This document shows, piece by piece, positions 41,148 to 51,600 of a stretch of DNA of 64,000 bases (positions within the stretch are counted from its first letter, which is position 1; each line of letters opens with the position of its first letter). A program made the translations under genes and the position numbers. Origin of the DNA: Euglena gracilis (taxonomy: Eukaryota; Euglenida; Euglenophyceae; Euglenales); contig CP154955.1 of NCBI GenBank assembly GCA_039621445.1, positions 35,160,640-35,224,639 of the forward strand. The letters run 5' to 3'. The notes beneath the pieces were generated by a model. That model ran no database searches. It saw only the letters and a list, made by a program, of their open reading frames with translations, and had not been told where the DNA came from.

Positions 41148-43196
41148 TCATCCAAAATCAATGCAAAATCTTGGATACTTTGTTCCAATGAACCAACCAC
41201 TTGGAAAAGGTTCGAAAAATTCGTTCAACATCACCCTGCAAACGCTTAGTACGTTTGCGGTATGAGGGTAATTCATCCAAAGTGGTAATTTGTCAACAAT
41301 GGAGGCAAAATCTGCTGAAAGCTTTGGAAAAGTGGTGTCCAAGAATTGGACCCGCTTAACCAAAGTTTCCATTGCGGTTGTAAGGGCGTTCAACCGATTC
41401 TTGGTTTGTGGGGTTGTGGTACCCAACGTGGGTTGGGGTACCCCTACCGCATTTTCAGTGGTTTTGTCATCCATCATTGTAGAAAGTCGGTTCTCCAACA
41501 CCGAAATTTTTTGTTTTAGTGTGAGAACTTGTTGGGTGACCGAATTTTCGGTCCTCATCAAGGTTTCACAAAATTCTGGTAAGTTTTCCTGATTTTTGGC
41601 AAGCATTTGGCCGTAAAATGTACGAAAATAAAGAGGTAGTTCGACTTTGCGAACCGTTTGTCGATCCGAGGATGGTTGGAGTCCGGAGACCCTTGTAGAA
41701 AGTGTTTGTACGCGTTTTTGTAAATTGGAAGTGATGGATTGTAAAGTTTTGTGTTGGGTATTCAAATCCGCGAGTGCGGTTTCAATGCCGGTGATATCCG
41801 GAATTGAGTTTTGAATACCGTTGCACCGTTTGTGCAAATCCGCAAACGCGGATTCGATTTTGTTCACATCCGCTTGTAACTGATTGTGCAAATCGGTTAC
41901 AGTGGATCGTGATGCTCCCATACTAGGATATTTGGTGGAAGTTTCCGCAAAGCGGCGTCGTAAGTCCCCAATTGCGATTTGTAGTCCCGAAACGTCCGCA
42001 AAGGCGGTTTTCAGGTCTGCAAACGCGATTTGGAGGACCGCATTCGCGGTTTGGATGGTAGTTATGACCGTTTCTCGGTCTTGGAGTTCCGCATTAGCGG
42101 TTTGTAAGCTAAGAATCACCGCATCGCGGGATTGGAGTTCCGCCGCAGCGGTTTGTAATGCGTTGGAAGCAGTTTCAAGTTTTTGTATGTCGTTTTGCCA
42201 CTTTTCATGGAGGGAATCTTGCCGATGCGCGATTTCCGCCACTTGAGTGTTCAATGTGGTCAAATTGTGGGAATCTTCACTGCATTTGCAGGAAGTTTGT
42301 TCCAAACGAGCAATCCGCTCTTCCAGTTGTTGAGCAAAAGCTCTTTGTACGTAGTTTTCGCGTATTTGTGAAAAATTTTGATGAAAACTCGCGTTTTCAT
42401 CACCCAAACGCAAGATGCGTTCTTGGGATTGTTGTACAACATTGGACAGGGTTGAGAAGTTCTCATATGAAACATATTAGCCAAGTTCCGCACCCGTAGG
42501 CGCTTTATCCCGTTGTTGTAGGCGGGACTGCATTTCTTGCATTGTATAAGAAAAGTTTTCCAGTTGTGTGAACAATTGTTGTAGATTTTGTTGTAAATGT
42601 GAAAGTTTTGCGCTATTCCGTGATTCCGCGGTTTGGAAGGTCTCTTGTACCTGTTGGAAGTTCTGCACCAAGGTGTCGCACAAAAATGCGTCAAAACCTT
42701 GGTGGAGGTTTTGGAGATCCATTGTAGTGGAGTTGAAATTCATTTGGCAAAATTGTCCAAATTCTTGGATATATTGCCAAAGGAAGTCCAGCTTGCCGAA
42801 AACGGCCTTGTGACTGTCTTCATCAAATTGTAGGACTTGGTTCAGTGTTTTAGCGCAATTGTGGACACATGCTTCGATGTGTCGAAATTGCTGTTGTATT
42901 GGGTGGTTCTCCGGTAAATTTGCGACTACGCGCTCAACAGTATTACTGGAGAACGAATCCCGGTCTTCCTCGGGGTCATTGTCCATGGGAACAATGACAC
43001 CGGCAGTGTCCGGGACCACCAACCGCATTTCAGCGGACCAAGGTAGTTCTGGGATTTCTCCCAATTGTGGAGGGGCGGGCAAGTCCCGAACGGGGCTTAC
43101 CGGTGGTAGGGCCGGGGCGGGTTGGAAAAAAACAAGGTGTTTCCACAAACAAGGTAAGGGGTAAGGGGGGGGGCTCTGTTGGCAATTGGGTGCCAA
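41148..43196 (-). pseudogene. G gag coiled-coil region
   Basis: One frame across about 680 codons, with a lone TAA at 42477-42479. The first part (43196-42480) has a Pro-rich start and a Gln/Phe-rich helical segment. The second (42413-41148) has clear heptad-like repeats (NALQTAAAELQSRDAVILSLQTA style), predicting a long coiled coil. A long coiled coil before the capsid is also seen in C and F Gag, so it appears to be a family feature. Confidence 0.7.
41821..41854. repeat. Two overlapping hairpins in G gag
   Basis: TTGCAC-CGTTT-GTGCAA (41821-41837) and AATCCGC-AAAC-GCGGATT (41837-41854), sharing one base. Confidence 0.85.
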
Positions 43197-43248
43197 ACGG
43201 CACTAATTGCCAGTCCCGTTCGGGCATTCTGCCCACTTGTGAGTCAGA

Positions 43249-43264
43249 CTCCGCAAAAGCGGAG
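43249..43264. repeat. Mini-hairpin, AAAA loop
   Basis: CTCCGC-AAAA-GCGGAG, preceded by CCCG-TT-CGGG and GGGCA-TTC-TGCCC (43215-43234). Confidence 0.85.
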
Positions 43265-43324
43265 GGGGCCCGTAGACCCATTGTAGGGTTATGTTGTTCC
43301 GCAAATGCGGCTGTTTTAACAGTG

Positions 43325-43800
43325 GGTCCGCGAATGCGGGTTGGGTCCGTAGACCCTTGGAGGGGGGGGGCACCGCCGAAGCGGCTTGGGTCCGAAGACC
43401 CTTGGAGGGGGGGGGGTACCGCCGAAGCGCCTTGGGTCCGAAGACCCTTGGAGGGGGGTGGCACCGCCGAAGCGGCTTGGGTCCGAAGACCCTTGGAGGG
43501 GGGGGGATCCGCCGAAGCGGCTTGGGTCCGAAGACCCTTGGAGGGGGGGGGGGCACCGCCGAAGCGGCTTGTTGTAGGGGGGGGGGGCACCGCCAATGCG
43601 GTTTGGGTTCGAAAACCCAGTTGTGGGAGGGGTACCGCCGAAGCGGCTTGGGCGTCCGCCCCTTGTATGGAAAAATTTTCCACCGCAGAAGCGGCTTGGG
43701 CATCCGCCCCTTGTGGATAAAAATTTTCTGTCGCTAAAGCTCGTGGGCATCCGCCCCTTGTAAGGAAAAATTTCCTGTCGCCGTAGCGACTTCGTCTGCA
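43325..43800. repeat. Hairpin-bearing tandem array at the start of G gag
   Basis: About eight units of roughly 42-60 bp, each with GGTCCGAAGACC (GGTC-CGAA-GACC hairpin), a G run and GCCGAAGCGGC. Later units change to GCATCCGCCCC and end with GTCGC-CGTA-GCGAC. Confidence 0.88.
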
Positions 43801-44086
43801 TTCTGCAGTCCAGGAAGCGAACCTATTAACAAAGCATAGTTAATAGGTGCGTTTACAGTGTGTGCATGTGCGCTTTGCGTTGCTGATGCAAAATTCGTAA
43901 ATTTTTTGTGAAAATCGTAAAAATTGTTAAAATTGTAAAAATTTGTGCTAAAACACACCACAATATAAGCAAAGGTGGGGGCTCAGAGGCTTTGTGATGC
44001 AGCCGTAGCCACTTGTGCCCCTGAGACACCTCGCCCGTGCTTAGGCGCCTTGTTCTGAGTTTTTCTTTGGTCGTTCGACCGTTAAA

Positions 44087-44101
44087 CCTATTCTGCTACC
44101 A
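44087..44101 (-). promoter_or_regulatory. G primer binding site
   Basis: Minus strand TGGTAGCAGA (then AT), directly inside the 5' LTR: ten bases matching the complement of initiator Met tRNA. Confidence 0.8.
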
Positions 44102-44533
44102 AGTGTACGTCCCACCCCGGCTTTTCTACTTATGCTTTCCTCCCGAAAAGCCCGTGGGGGGAGTAACAGTAAAATTTGTTTCCCTTTTCCCCTTTTGAAT
44201 GCAAAGCACACAAGCAGAAGAATTGGTGGGACCGCAGTCCCTTATATGAAAGTGACTTTTGCTCTTTCGAGCTTTGTAAAAGAAAGAAATAAAACTTGTA
44301 TTCAAATGGGACTTCGCCCTCAGAATTCTAAAAGAGAATTGCAAAGCACCAAACCCAATAAACTTGAATTAGGAACCAGTTACTTTCGCTAAGCTTTCGC
44401 TAGCTCTGAGATTCTCTCTTTGTCTTATGGTTTAACCATACCACTGTGTACAGCTCGGCCGTAGCAAGATTGTAGGCCGTAGCTCATTGTATCTGGTACA
44501 CAGTGCCATGGCAGAATGGCTGCCTGGTACACA
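44102..44533 (-). repeat. G 5' LTR
   Basis: 432 bp, the 5' copy for this minus-strand element, matching 14702-15127. Its outer flank interrupts gypsy A at the codons for HFHGKS. Confidence 0.93.
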
Positions 44534-45128
44534 CTTTTTCCATGGAAATGTTTGACGGTAGCGCAAAATTTTTCTTCGTCAAATTTTGTATGGGGGGCAC
44601 TTGGCCAGGAGTGCCGCCCCTTAGGCACTCCAGGCCCCTCTAACACGAAGGGGACCCACCCTTGGCCCCTTTTCCTTTTCCTCCTTTGCCACCACCCTTT
44701 CCTTGGCCCTTGAAAGTTTGCCAACATTTTCCTCCAAAATTGCCTTTGCCACCCCCTCCTGCCGCGTCCTCCCCACCCTTGGGCTTGGGGCCCAAAATTT
44801 TGTGTGGGGGTCCTTGATTTACATCCGGCAATTTCGCCCAACACATAGCGGCAATATGCCCCATCTTACCACAACGTTCACACGGTGCTCTGATTACACC
44901 TTCGTTGCGTTTTGTTGTGGGGGTGGGGGGGTGGGAGTGGTGCTTCTTCCACTTTTTGGATGGAAACTGGGGTTTTCGGAATTTTAGATGCGTCCCCCCC
45001 CCTCGGTACTCGTTTGAGAATTTTGAGAAAAATTCTCGTTTTCCATTCCCGTGGAAACTTCTGTCACCCTTATCCATTGGGGGGTTTGATTCCGTTCGGG
45101 GGGGGGGAACCACGCCGCTTAAATTCAA
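44534..45128 (-). pseudogene. Gypsy A gag nucleocapsid
   Basis: CCHC zinc knuckle CERCGKMGHIAAMC at 44841-44882, followed by a Gly-Lys-rich tail (GKGGKGKG) very similar in style to the C Gag tail. The frame then shifts near 44640 and continues to HFHGKS at the G junction. RNA-binding part of Gag. Confidence 0.75.
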
Positions 45129-46799
45129 CGGCTTGCTCCTTTTGCGTGAGCCATTTGTGCATCATTCCCATGATTTCCGTAGGGGGTAGTTTAAATTCTT
45201 TGAGGGAAACTTGTAATTTTTGCGCGTTTGACAAATTTAGTCCATTGAGTGAAAAAAGCAAACTTTTCACCCTTGCCGACCCAACCGTCACCTCAAAATG
45301 CGTCCCCAAAAACACCACGGAGACAAAATTTAACGTGGCTCCCTCCAATGCACTCATCAAAATTCCTTGCACTTGGTGGGGTTCCCCGTTCTTGTTCCCT
45401 CACAATTTTCTCGTTGTAAAATCTGGGAATTTCCCGTCGTAGAACCTGATACGCGTCGGCGTTGGTCACATCTTTGCCAAAATTTCTCAACATGAGAAAA
45501 TCTGTCTCAAAACGTTTCCATTCCTCCGTAGTTAGGTCGTTTTGTACTTGAGGCTAATTTCTTCAAATTTTTGCCTTGCACAATGTCCTGCCCCACTGGA
45601 ACTTTCTTTTTCCAACAAATCCCAAACTTGTTGAAAATTTGTGATCATTCCCGTCCCCCTTAGGAGCCTCAAACGGTCTCCATCGGTTTCATTTACGAGG
45701 AAATCAAAAGTAAAAAGAGGTCTTGGTCGTCGGTTGGACCTCTAGAAAGTCTTTGCACATATTCTTTCCAACGAAAGCAAAAATCAGGCAAATCTTTGGC
45801 GTGGCCAGAAATTTTTTTAAGCTTTGCCTCTTTTGCAACCATGGCACTCAAGGAGGGTCCAACAAAAATTGGACTTTGGCTTCCAAAATGGTTGCCTCCT
45901 CCGCCCTCCATCCCCGCCGCCACCCCAATGGGTAACATCTGTACAGGAGCAACAACGGTCAGACCTTTTTGGGTTGATTTGACGGGAATGCCGAACACGT
46001 TGATGGTGGGGGGGGGGCATATGAAGGGGGTACCTCCTGTACGGGGGGTCTTTGAACACGGTGGGGACCCACTTGTGCGGGACCATGGGAAACCGAATTA
46101 TGGGTGTGGGGGGTAAAAAGGGTGTGGGTTGGGTCACGGGAACGTGCAGAGTGTGGCTTTGCCAGTAGGGGGTAGATACCACCTTATGGTGCTCCTCCCC
46201 TTTGGGCAAGACCTCCAATCCGGCACAGTTGCCCGAAAAGGCCGCTCCCCCTACCTCTGGGCCTAGGTTGCCCGTGTAGGGAGCGACGAGGTGGATATTT
46301 TGAATATTTTCGAAAATCAACCCACTCACTCTCTGAGGGCTTCTCCTTCTCGTTCCATCAGGTCCCAACCCTGTCCTTCTCGTTCCTTCAGATCCCAACC
46401 CATAGCTCGGTACCAACCCATAGGTTGTTCCCAACCCATAGCTCGGTGATGGGGATGTCCTTGTGTCGCTTACTCCTGGGCCCCCCCTGCATCGCCACCA
46501 CAGCGGTGAGGGGAGTCGGGCTTCCGGTCACCGCCACCACATCAGCGCCGGGGTTGGGGGTCTCCCTTCCCTGGGGTGGAATGTGTGGATTTTACCCCCA
46601 TGCGCCATCCAAATTCATCCAACTTTCCATTGCGGGGCCCCCCTCCACCAGCTGCAAATATAAACAATGATCTTGAATCTTCAGATTCTTCTTCATTTTG
46701 ATATTCAAACTTCACCATTGCTTCTTCTCCACTTGGGAATGCCATCGATGGCGTGAGGGAACCCATGGGCACCACCTCGGGGGGGCCTGATGGCACCAC
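45129..46799 (-). pseudogene. Gypsy A gag capsid and N-terminal region
   Basis: Several short minus frames (45070-45372, 45293-45493, 45693-45998, 45817-46434, 46542-46799) appear to be one broken Gag. A DLPDFCFRWKEYVQRLSRG segment and an ADAYQVLRREIPRFYNEK segment resemble capsid. The N-terminal part is Pro/Gly/His-rich. Multiple frameshifts. Confidence 0.55.
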
Positions 46800-47400
46800 C
46801 CATTCAAGCTCTTCAGCAGCTACTTACTTGATCTTCTTGTTCTTCTTCTTGGCCCGGCCAAACCTCGATCCGGGTAGGACCTCCATGAAAAACCTTTCTT
46901 GGTTCGAAATTTCTTCACCGATCCTTCGGCCTCGGCTGTTTTTGAGGGGGCCGCAAGCCTTCGAAGTCAATGTACTCAACCTTTGTTTTTTTTGCTTTTG
47001 AGGTTTTCCAAATCAACCTTGAAATTGATTTTTTTTATCAAAATGAGGTTCTTGCCAGCACAAACAATTAATTTTTTTTGGAGTCTTCACCAGTACATTG
47101 TACGGGCAAAGAACCCTGTGTGCGAGATGGAGTTATGAATTGAGGGGTTCGATTGGGGCTGTGCTTAACTAGAAATTTGCTCTGTTCCTACCGACTGGTC
47201 CAGGAAATTTAGCCAGTTAAGGCCGTAAAAACCAAAATAGTGGTTCAGGCTTCAAAGGCCAACCCACAGAACCTTTTCCGATCTTTTACTTCGACTGAAA
47301 TCCAAAAATGGGCATTTCAGTGATTTTCCAAGCCCCAGGACCAATTTAGGTCAAATTGTTGGTTAAGAACCCCTTAACAGCAGCAGCTGGAGATCCTGGA
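46800..47400. other. Unassigned spacer between gypsy A and DIRS3
   Basis: No gene or repeat recognised. It is AT-rich around 46980-47070. It could contain decayed 5' sequence of gypsy A or of DIRS3. Confidence 0.5.
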
Positions 47401-47414
47401 GGTGCCGACAAGCC

Positions 47415-48508
47415 GTGGCAAGCTGTGTTCATCCCTTCCCCACCCCTGTCAGAAACTTAACCACAGCCAAACCCCCCAGTGACCACAGCCCATGGCAGAC
47501 AGTGGTCAAGAAGTCCAGAAAGGGGAAAGGACCAATGGCCCCAGGCCCTCCAAGGCCCAGCCCAGACAGGTCTTCCAGGGCCCAGAGCAGACAGGTCTTG
47601 CAGGGTCAAGTACCATTACAATTCAAAAAGCCAGCCAGGAATTCAGGTCAAATGGCCAGGGCCCACATGGGCAGATGAAACCAAGGCCAAGGGGGGGAAC
47701 ATCACAGCGGCCATGGAGGCCAGTATTTCAAGTCAACCCCCACTGGGAGAGGTCAACCAAAAGGTCTGCCAAAAACATCTTTTCAAAAAGTCTTTTCACA
47801 TTCCACACAAAGAGGCAGGAGCCTCAATGCCCATAAGTTTTCAGTTGGTAATGGGAGCCAAGGACAGAGAACGATTCCCAAGACCCAAGGGGGGTCAAGA
47901 CCATTCAACAAGGGCAGAGGACCCTTTCAAAGCAGAGGCATGGCGGCCAATAATTGCTGGGGGACGACGGCATTCGCCAGGCCATGAAGGCAACACACCA
48001 GGGCCATGACGGCCATTTATTTTCAAGCCCGCTGAACACATTATGCACAAGGTGCCAGAAGCTAAGGGGCATCCCCAGGGGCACTGTACATAAATCATCA
48101 GCCACAGGAGGAAGGGGGAACCCCAGTTTCCCGCAAGGAGGATCAGGTGGAAGAGTGAGAGCCCTCCAGAGAGAGTGTGAGGAGAGAGGGAGAGCATGCA
48201 TGCACATCCCCCAAGAATCATTTAACTTTGCAAAATGCTCAATCCCCGAGGGCTCTAGGGGCTTTCCCATGTCCAACAACCCCAACCCAGCCCCCCCCCC
48301 AAAGTACACTGCTGGAAAAGATAAATGCAAAGCAGAAACAATGGTGAGACACCCCCCTGCATCAAAGGCTCCAAAAAAGCTTAACATGGTGGCAGAAAAA
48401 TGCACCCCCAGCAACCTGTCAGCTCATCAAGGATGGCATTCAACCACCCTGGGTAAATCCCCCCCAAATTGTCCACCAACCCAAAGACCAGAGCCAACAT
48501 GGATTTGA
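47415..48508 (+). pseudogene. DIRS3 gag-like region
   Basis: The frame 47415-47678 carries the conserved WQTVVKKSRKGKGP motif shared with DIRS1 and DIRS2 gag. Other open frames (47479-48009, 47954-48508) cover the rest, which is rich in Gly, Gln, His and Pro. Frameshifts prevent one continuous product. Confidence 0.5.
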
Positions 48509-48893
48509 ATCAGGCAGAGAAAATTCTTCTGGACTACGAACAAAATGGTTCAGAAAAAAGAGTGGGTTTTTCAAAACCCAGCATTTTATCCCCTGGTTTT
48601 TGATATCAAAATCAGAAGGAGGGGCAGCAAAATGGAGAACGATCAGCGACTGCAGGGCAATAAATCTACATTTCCAAGTAAAACCTTTCAAACTGGATCA
48701 CATCCAGAACTTTTTTCCAGTTTTGCAAAAAAGCCACTGGGCAGCCAAAATAGATTTAAAGGATGCGTATAGCCACATCACAGTAAACCCAGCCCTCGCG
48801 CCCTTTTTAAGACACCAGGAGGGGGGACACAGCTGGGAGTTCCAGGCAGGCTGTTTTGGCCTAAACGTGACGCCCCATATTTTCATGGGGGTT
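48502..48893 (+). pseudogene. DIRS3 reverse transcriptase, N-terminal part
   Basis: Starting from about 48502 (LNQAEKILLDYEQNG), the RT reads through CRAINLHFQV, WAAKIDLKDAYSHI and AGCFGLNVTPHIFMG, with a frameshift near 48600. It matches DIRS1 RT at clear but moderate identity. Cut at the GGTT target site by gypsy F, just before the catalytic box. Confidence 0.8.
48890..48893. repeat. F target-site duplication, left copy
   Basis: GGTT, repeated at 63335-63338 after the other LTR. Confidence 0.75.
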
Positions 48894-49603
48894 TTTGTGC
48901 GGGATAACCCCCTTTGCTGCTCCGCTTGTTCCAAGTCCATGGGGTTTCCCTGTCCCCGCGTAGGATGGATCACCCTGACCAGTTGAATTTCAATTCCCGG
49001 GGCGGCCTTTGTTAAAAATTGTTTCATTTCCTGTGGTTTGAAAAGACCTTTTTCCTTTTCGGGGTTGGTGTGGGGTGGGTCCTTGGGGGGTCACAAATCG
49101 GGTATGAAACACCCGTCGGTCTTGATCAAAGCACTGAAATGCCTTCACGTCGTGGTCAGATCGCTGATCGCTGGATTGAGTGAAGCAGTCTTCGATGCCG
49201 GCGAACGGGGGAACCTTCTTAGGGACACTGGCAGCAACAACTCCTGCTTCAAACTTCTCTTCAGACCACAATACTTGAACAGATAATCAACGTCCACTCC
49301 AAAAGAAATCTTGACAAACTTGAATTGACTTGAAACCTGAACCAGACATGCCAATGGCAAATGGATAATCAGATTGAGTAAGGACAAAGTAGTGACAGAG
49401 CCCTGTGGAAGTCAGTGGTTAAAATGTGGTCAGTGGTTAAAATTCAGTTAGGGGGGGATTATCCTAATTGTTTCATCATTGAAACTGTAGGCCCCAGTTT
49501 GGGTCAAGTCCCCTGGTTAGTTCTGTGGGCGCCTGGGGTAGCTTTTAAGGTTAGCGCCTGAGGTTAGCTAACTTGTCAGGGCACTCAGCACCCCTGACTC
49601 ATA
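48894..49603 (-). repeat. F 3' LTR
   Basis: 710 bp, matching 62654-63334. It is about 29 bp longer because of a different block near 49250-49300. Confidence 0.92.
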
Positions 49604-49618
49604 CTCCCCTTCCCAAGG
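49604..49618 (-). promoter_or_regulatory. F polypurine tract
   Basis: Minus strand CCTTGGGAAGGGGAG (then TA), directly before the 3' LTR. Confidence 0.8.
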
Positions 49619-49659
49619 AGTTGTTTACAACTCTTTTCGACTCACTTAGGAAGGGGTGC

Positions 49660-51330
49660 GGAGTGCGTTTGTTGTAAGGGGGCTGGCCGTTTATGTTTTT
49701 GGTCACAGGCTGGTCAAACATTCCCTCGGGGGGGGGGCTGGCCTGGTATTTCTTTTTTCTTCAGGTGGCTGTCCCCCCCAGGTCCCTTGTCGTGGGTGGG
49801 GGGCAGGCGCCAGGGCTGGCCTGGTTTTTTTTTCAGGTGGCTGTCCCCCCCAGATCCATTGTCGTGCGGGGGGGGAGGCGCCAGGCGCTGTCCACAACCC
49901 CTGCCTTTTTTTAAAAAAAGGGGGGCAGCTCCCGTTCGGGGTGTTCCGCCTCCCCCTGCCAAGCGGTCAGTCCCAGGCCAGGGGCGCATTTTTATAAAAA
50001 TCAAGCAAAGGCTGAGTCAGGGTCTTTCAGTTAAAATCAGGCTGCGGCAGGGCCCGGTTTTTTTTCCAAGGGGAGGTAGGTCAGGTGGTTGGTTCCCCCC
50101 ATGGGGGGGGGGGGGCAGGCATCCAGCACCGCCCACAACCAAAAAAAAAATAATTTCCTTTTTTTTGTGGGGGGGGGCAGTTGGCTGGGACCCCGTCGTT
50201 TTTTTTTGCGTTTTTTTCCCTTTTTTTCTTTTTTTCCAGCCTCGGTGGCGCACCACCCCCCCCAGGTCCAAGTCGTGTACGGGGGGGGGGGCAGGCAAGC
50301 GCTGCCCACCTCAGCCAAAAAGGCGTTTTCAATTTTTTTGACTGCTCCCTGGGGTGTATCCTGGTACCCCCAGCTCTGCTAGCCGTGGGGGGGGGGGCAG
50401 CAGGTTCATTAAGGCCCGACTTTCGCTTCACCCCCTCTCTTTCGTCAAGCGTCTGTGGAGTTAAAAAATGCACAAATTAAGCGGAGGGCTGGGCTTCAGT
50501 TGAGCACTCTACGCTTTGGGTCAGACCAGGTGTGGCCAACCCAGGTTCGTTTTTTTTTTTTGCAGGTCCGGGGCTGCCCCCACCCACTCTAGTCTCTTCG
50601 TCGACGGGGGGGGGGGCAGGTGCCAAGCGCTGCCCACGGTCCCTGTTTTTGGGGAGGGGCAGTTGGCTGGGCCCCCCTTCTTTTCCTTTCTTGTCTCTCT
50701 TTTCTGTTTTTCTTTTTTCCGATTTTTTTTTGCTTTTGGGTGCGGTGGCTGGACGCCCCTCCCAGGTCCCTTGTCGGGTGGGAAAAACGGCAGGCGCCAA
50801 GCGCCGCCGCCCCTTTTCTTTAACAAAAAATATCTGCCCCGACCCTGGGCTGCCCGTGGGGGGGGAACCAAGGTGCTGCGGGGGGTACCCTGGTTCACTG
50901 GGGGGGGGGCACACAAGGTTCAGTGTGGGGGAGCACCCCAAGTTTGGCGTGAAGGAGGGGGCGCTACAGGTTCATTCTGGGACAGCTTCCCTTCCCACTG
51001 CGGTTGAAGAACGGTCTGAGGGCTCTGAACAGGTAAAGGGGGCTGCGGGGAGGAGGGGGGCAGCCCGAACCAATATTAGGGGGGGGGAGAAGGGAGCCTC
51101 CAGGGGGGATCTAGCACCAGAGGTCCCGGAGGGACCAGGGGATGGGGCGTCGCGGGGGCGAGTCGTTGTCGGAGGAGGAGGGGGAGGTCGGCGACGCCGG
51201 GGGGGACGGGCTCCGGTCCGGAGTCCCGAGGTAGACGGGGGGGCTGAGGGAGCGGGGGCTGCGGGAGCTGCTGCAGATGGAGCGCCCGCGCTCCCTCCGG
51301 GTGGGTGGTGTCGTCGTTGGGGTGGGCTGG
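49660..51330. repeat. G-run and T-run rich repeat region of F
   Basis: Diverged repeats built on CCCCCCAGGTCC, a TTGTCG or AGTCGTG core, a run of 7-13 G and a T run, at about 49750, 49840, 50100, 50260, 50600 and 50755. Open frames here are low-complexity artefacts. Its place, between pol and 3' LTR, is the same as the array of element C. Confidence 0.7.
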
Positions 51331-51600
51331 GGTGGTGTTGGGGGACAAGATCCACCCAAACCCCCCTGAACGTGGTCCACTGGGTTTCGGGAAAATAGAC
51401 CTCAAGCCTGGGACTGTGGCAAAGAAATAAAGACCCATCCACATGACCGGAGAACGCCGACAGGCACTCCTAGACATGGTCGACGAGTGGGTCAGGGATG
51501 AAAAGGTGGAGGATGGGAGAAGTGACTGGTCCAGCCCCACGTTCGTGGTGGCCAAGAAAGGGGGAAAGTGGAGGGGGGTGGTGGATTTCAGGGCCCTGAA
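51330..51600 (+). repeat. Inverted repeat arm in F pol, left
   Basis: Complementary to about 54788-55070, the minus-strand RT start, with several differences. The predicted proteins agree at about nine in ten positions over the 50 residues compared. These arms bound the flipped pol block. Confidence 0.85.

Larger units (their letters stand above)
43197..43961 (-). pseudogene. G gag N-terminal Pro-rich repeat region
   Basis: Minus frames from about 43961 and 43683 encode a short ordinary start and then a GLRTQAASAVPPPSK repeat of 15-17 residues. More than one frame is open because the DNA is repetitive. It is probably the N-terminus of Gag, but the start codon and frame are not certain. Confidence 0.45.
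14702..44533 (-). mobile_element. Giant LTR retrotransposon G
   Basis: The two ends, 14702-15127 and 44102-44533, are direct repeats differing at roughly a dozen bases plus a 6-bp indel. A primer binding site lies directly inside the right LTR and a polypurine tract directly inside the left LTR, which fixes the minus orientation. Subtracting nested element C leaves about 17.5 kb, very long for an LTR element. Gene order: gag, protease, NPPW domain, RT, RNase H, integrase, unknown polyprotein. No matching target duplication is visible. It split gypsy A just upstream of methyltransferase motif I. Confidence 0.9.
44534..46799 (-). mobile_element. Gypsy A, 5' part (gag)
   Basis: Minus-strand Gag sequence ending at the G insertion and continuing at 14701. 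No 5' LTR or primer site is recognised to the right, so that end is also missing or unrecognisable. Confidence 0.75.
47400..48893 (+). mobile_element. DIRS-like retrotransposon copy 3 (DIRS3), 5' part
   Basis: A diverged relative of DIRS1 and DIRS2: gag-like region with the conserved WQTVV motif, then RT fingers and palm. RT is cut at 48893 by gypsy F and resumes at 63335. The 5' repeat of DIRS1/2 is not recognisable here. Confidence 0.8.

Noticed and set aside
43325-43800. CRISPR-like or satellite array
   Set aside because: Repeats are contiguous and in or near the gag reading frame of G, with no spacers and no cas genes.
43988-44010. Dinoflagellate spliced-leader sequence
   Set aside because: Only the first nine or so bases (CCGTAGCCA) agree; the rest differs, and the site lies in the G leader. 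Too weak for assigning the organism.
49656-51007. Several long ORFs on both strands in the G-run region
   Set aside because: They are low-complexity Gly/Pro/Phe/Lys strings produced by G and T runs, open in several frames at once, with no motif.
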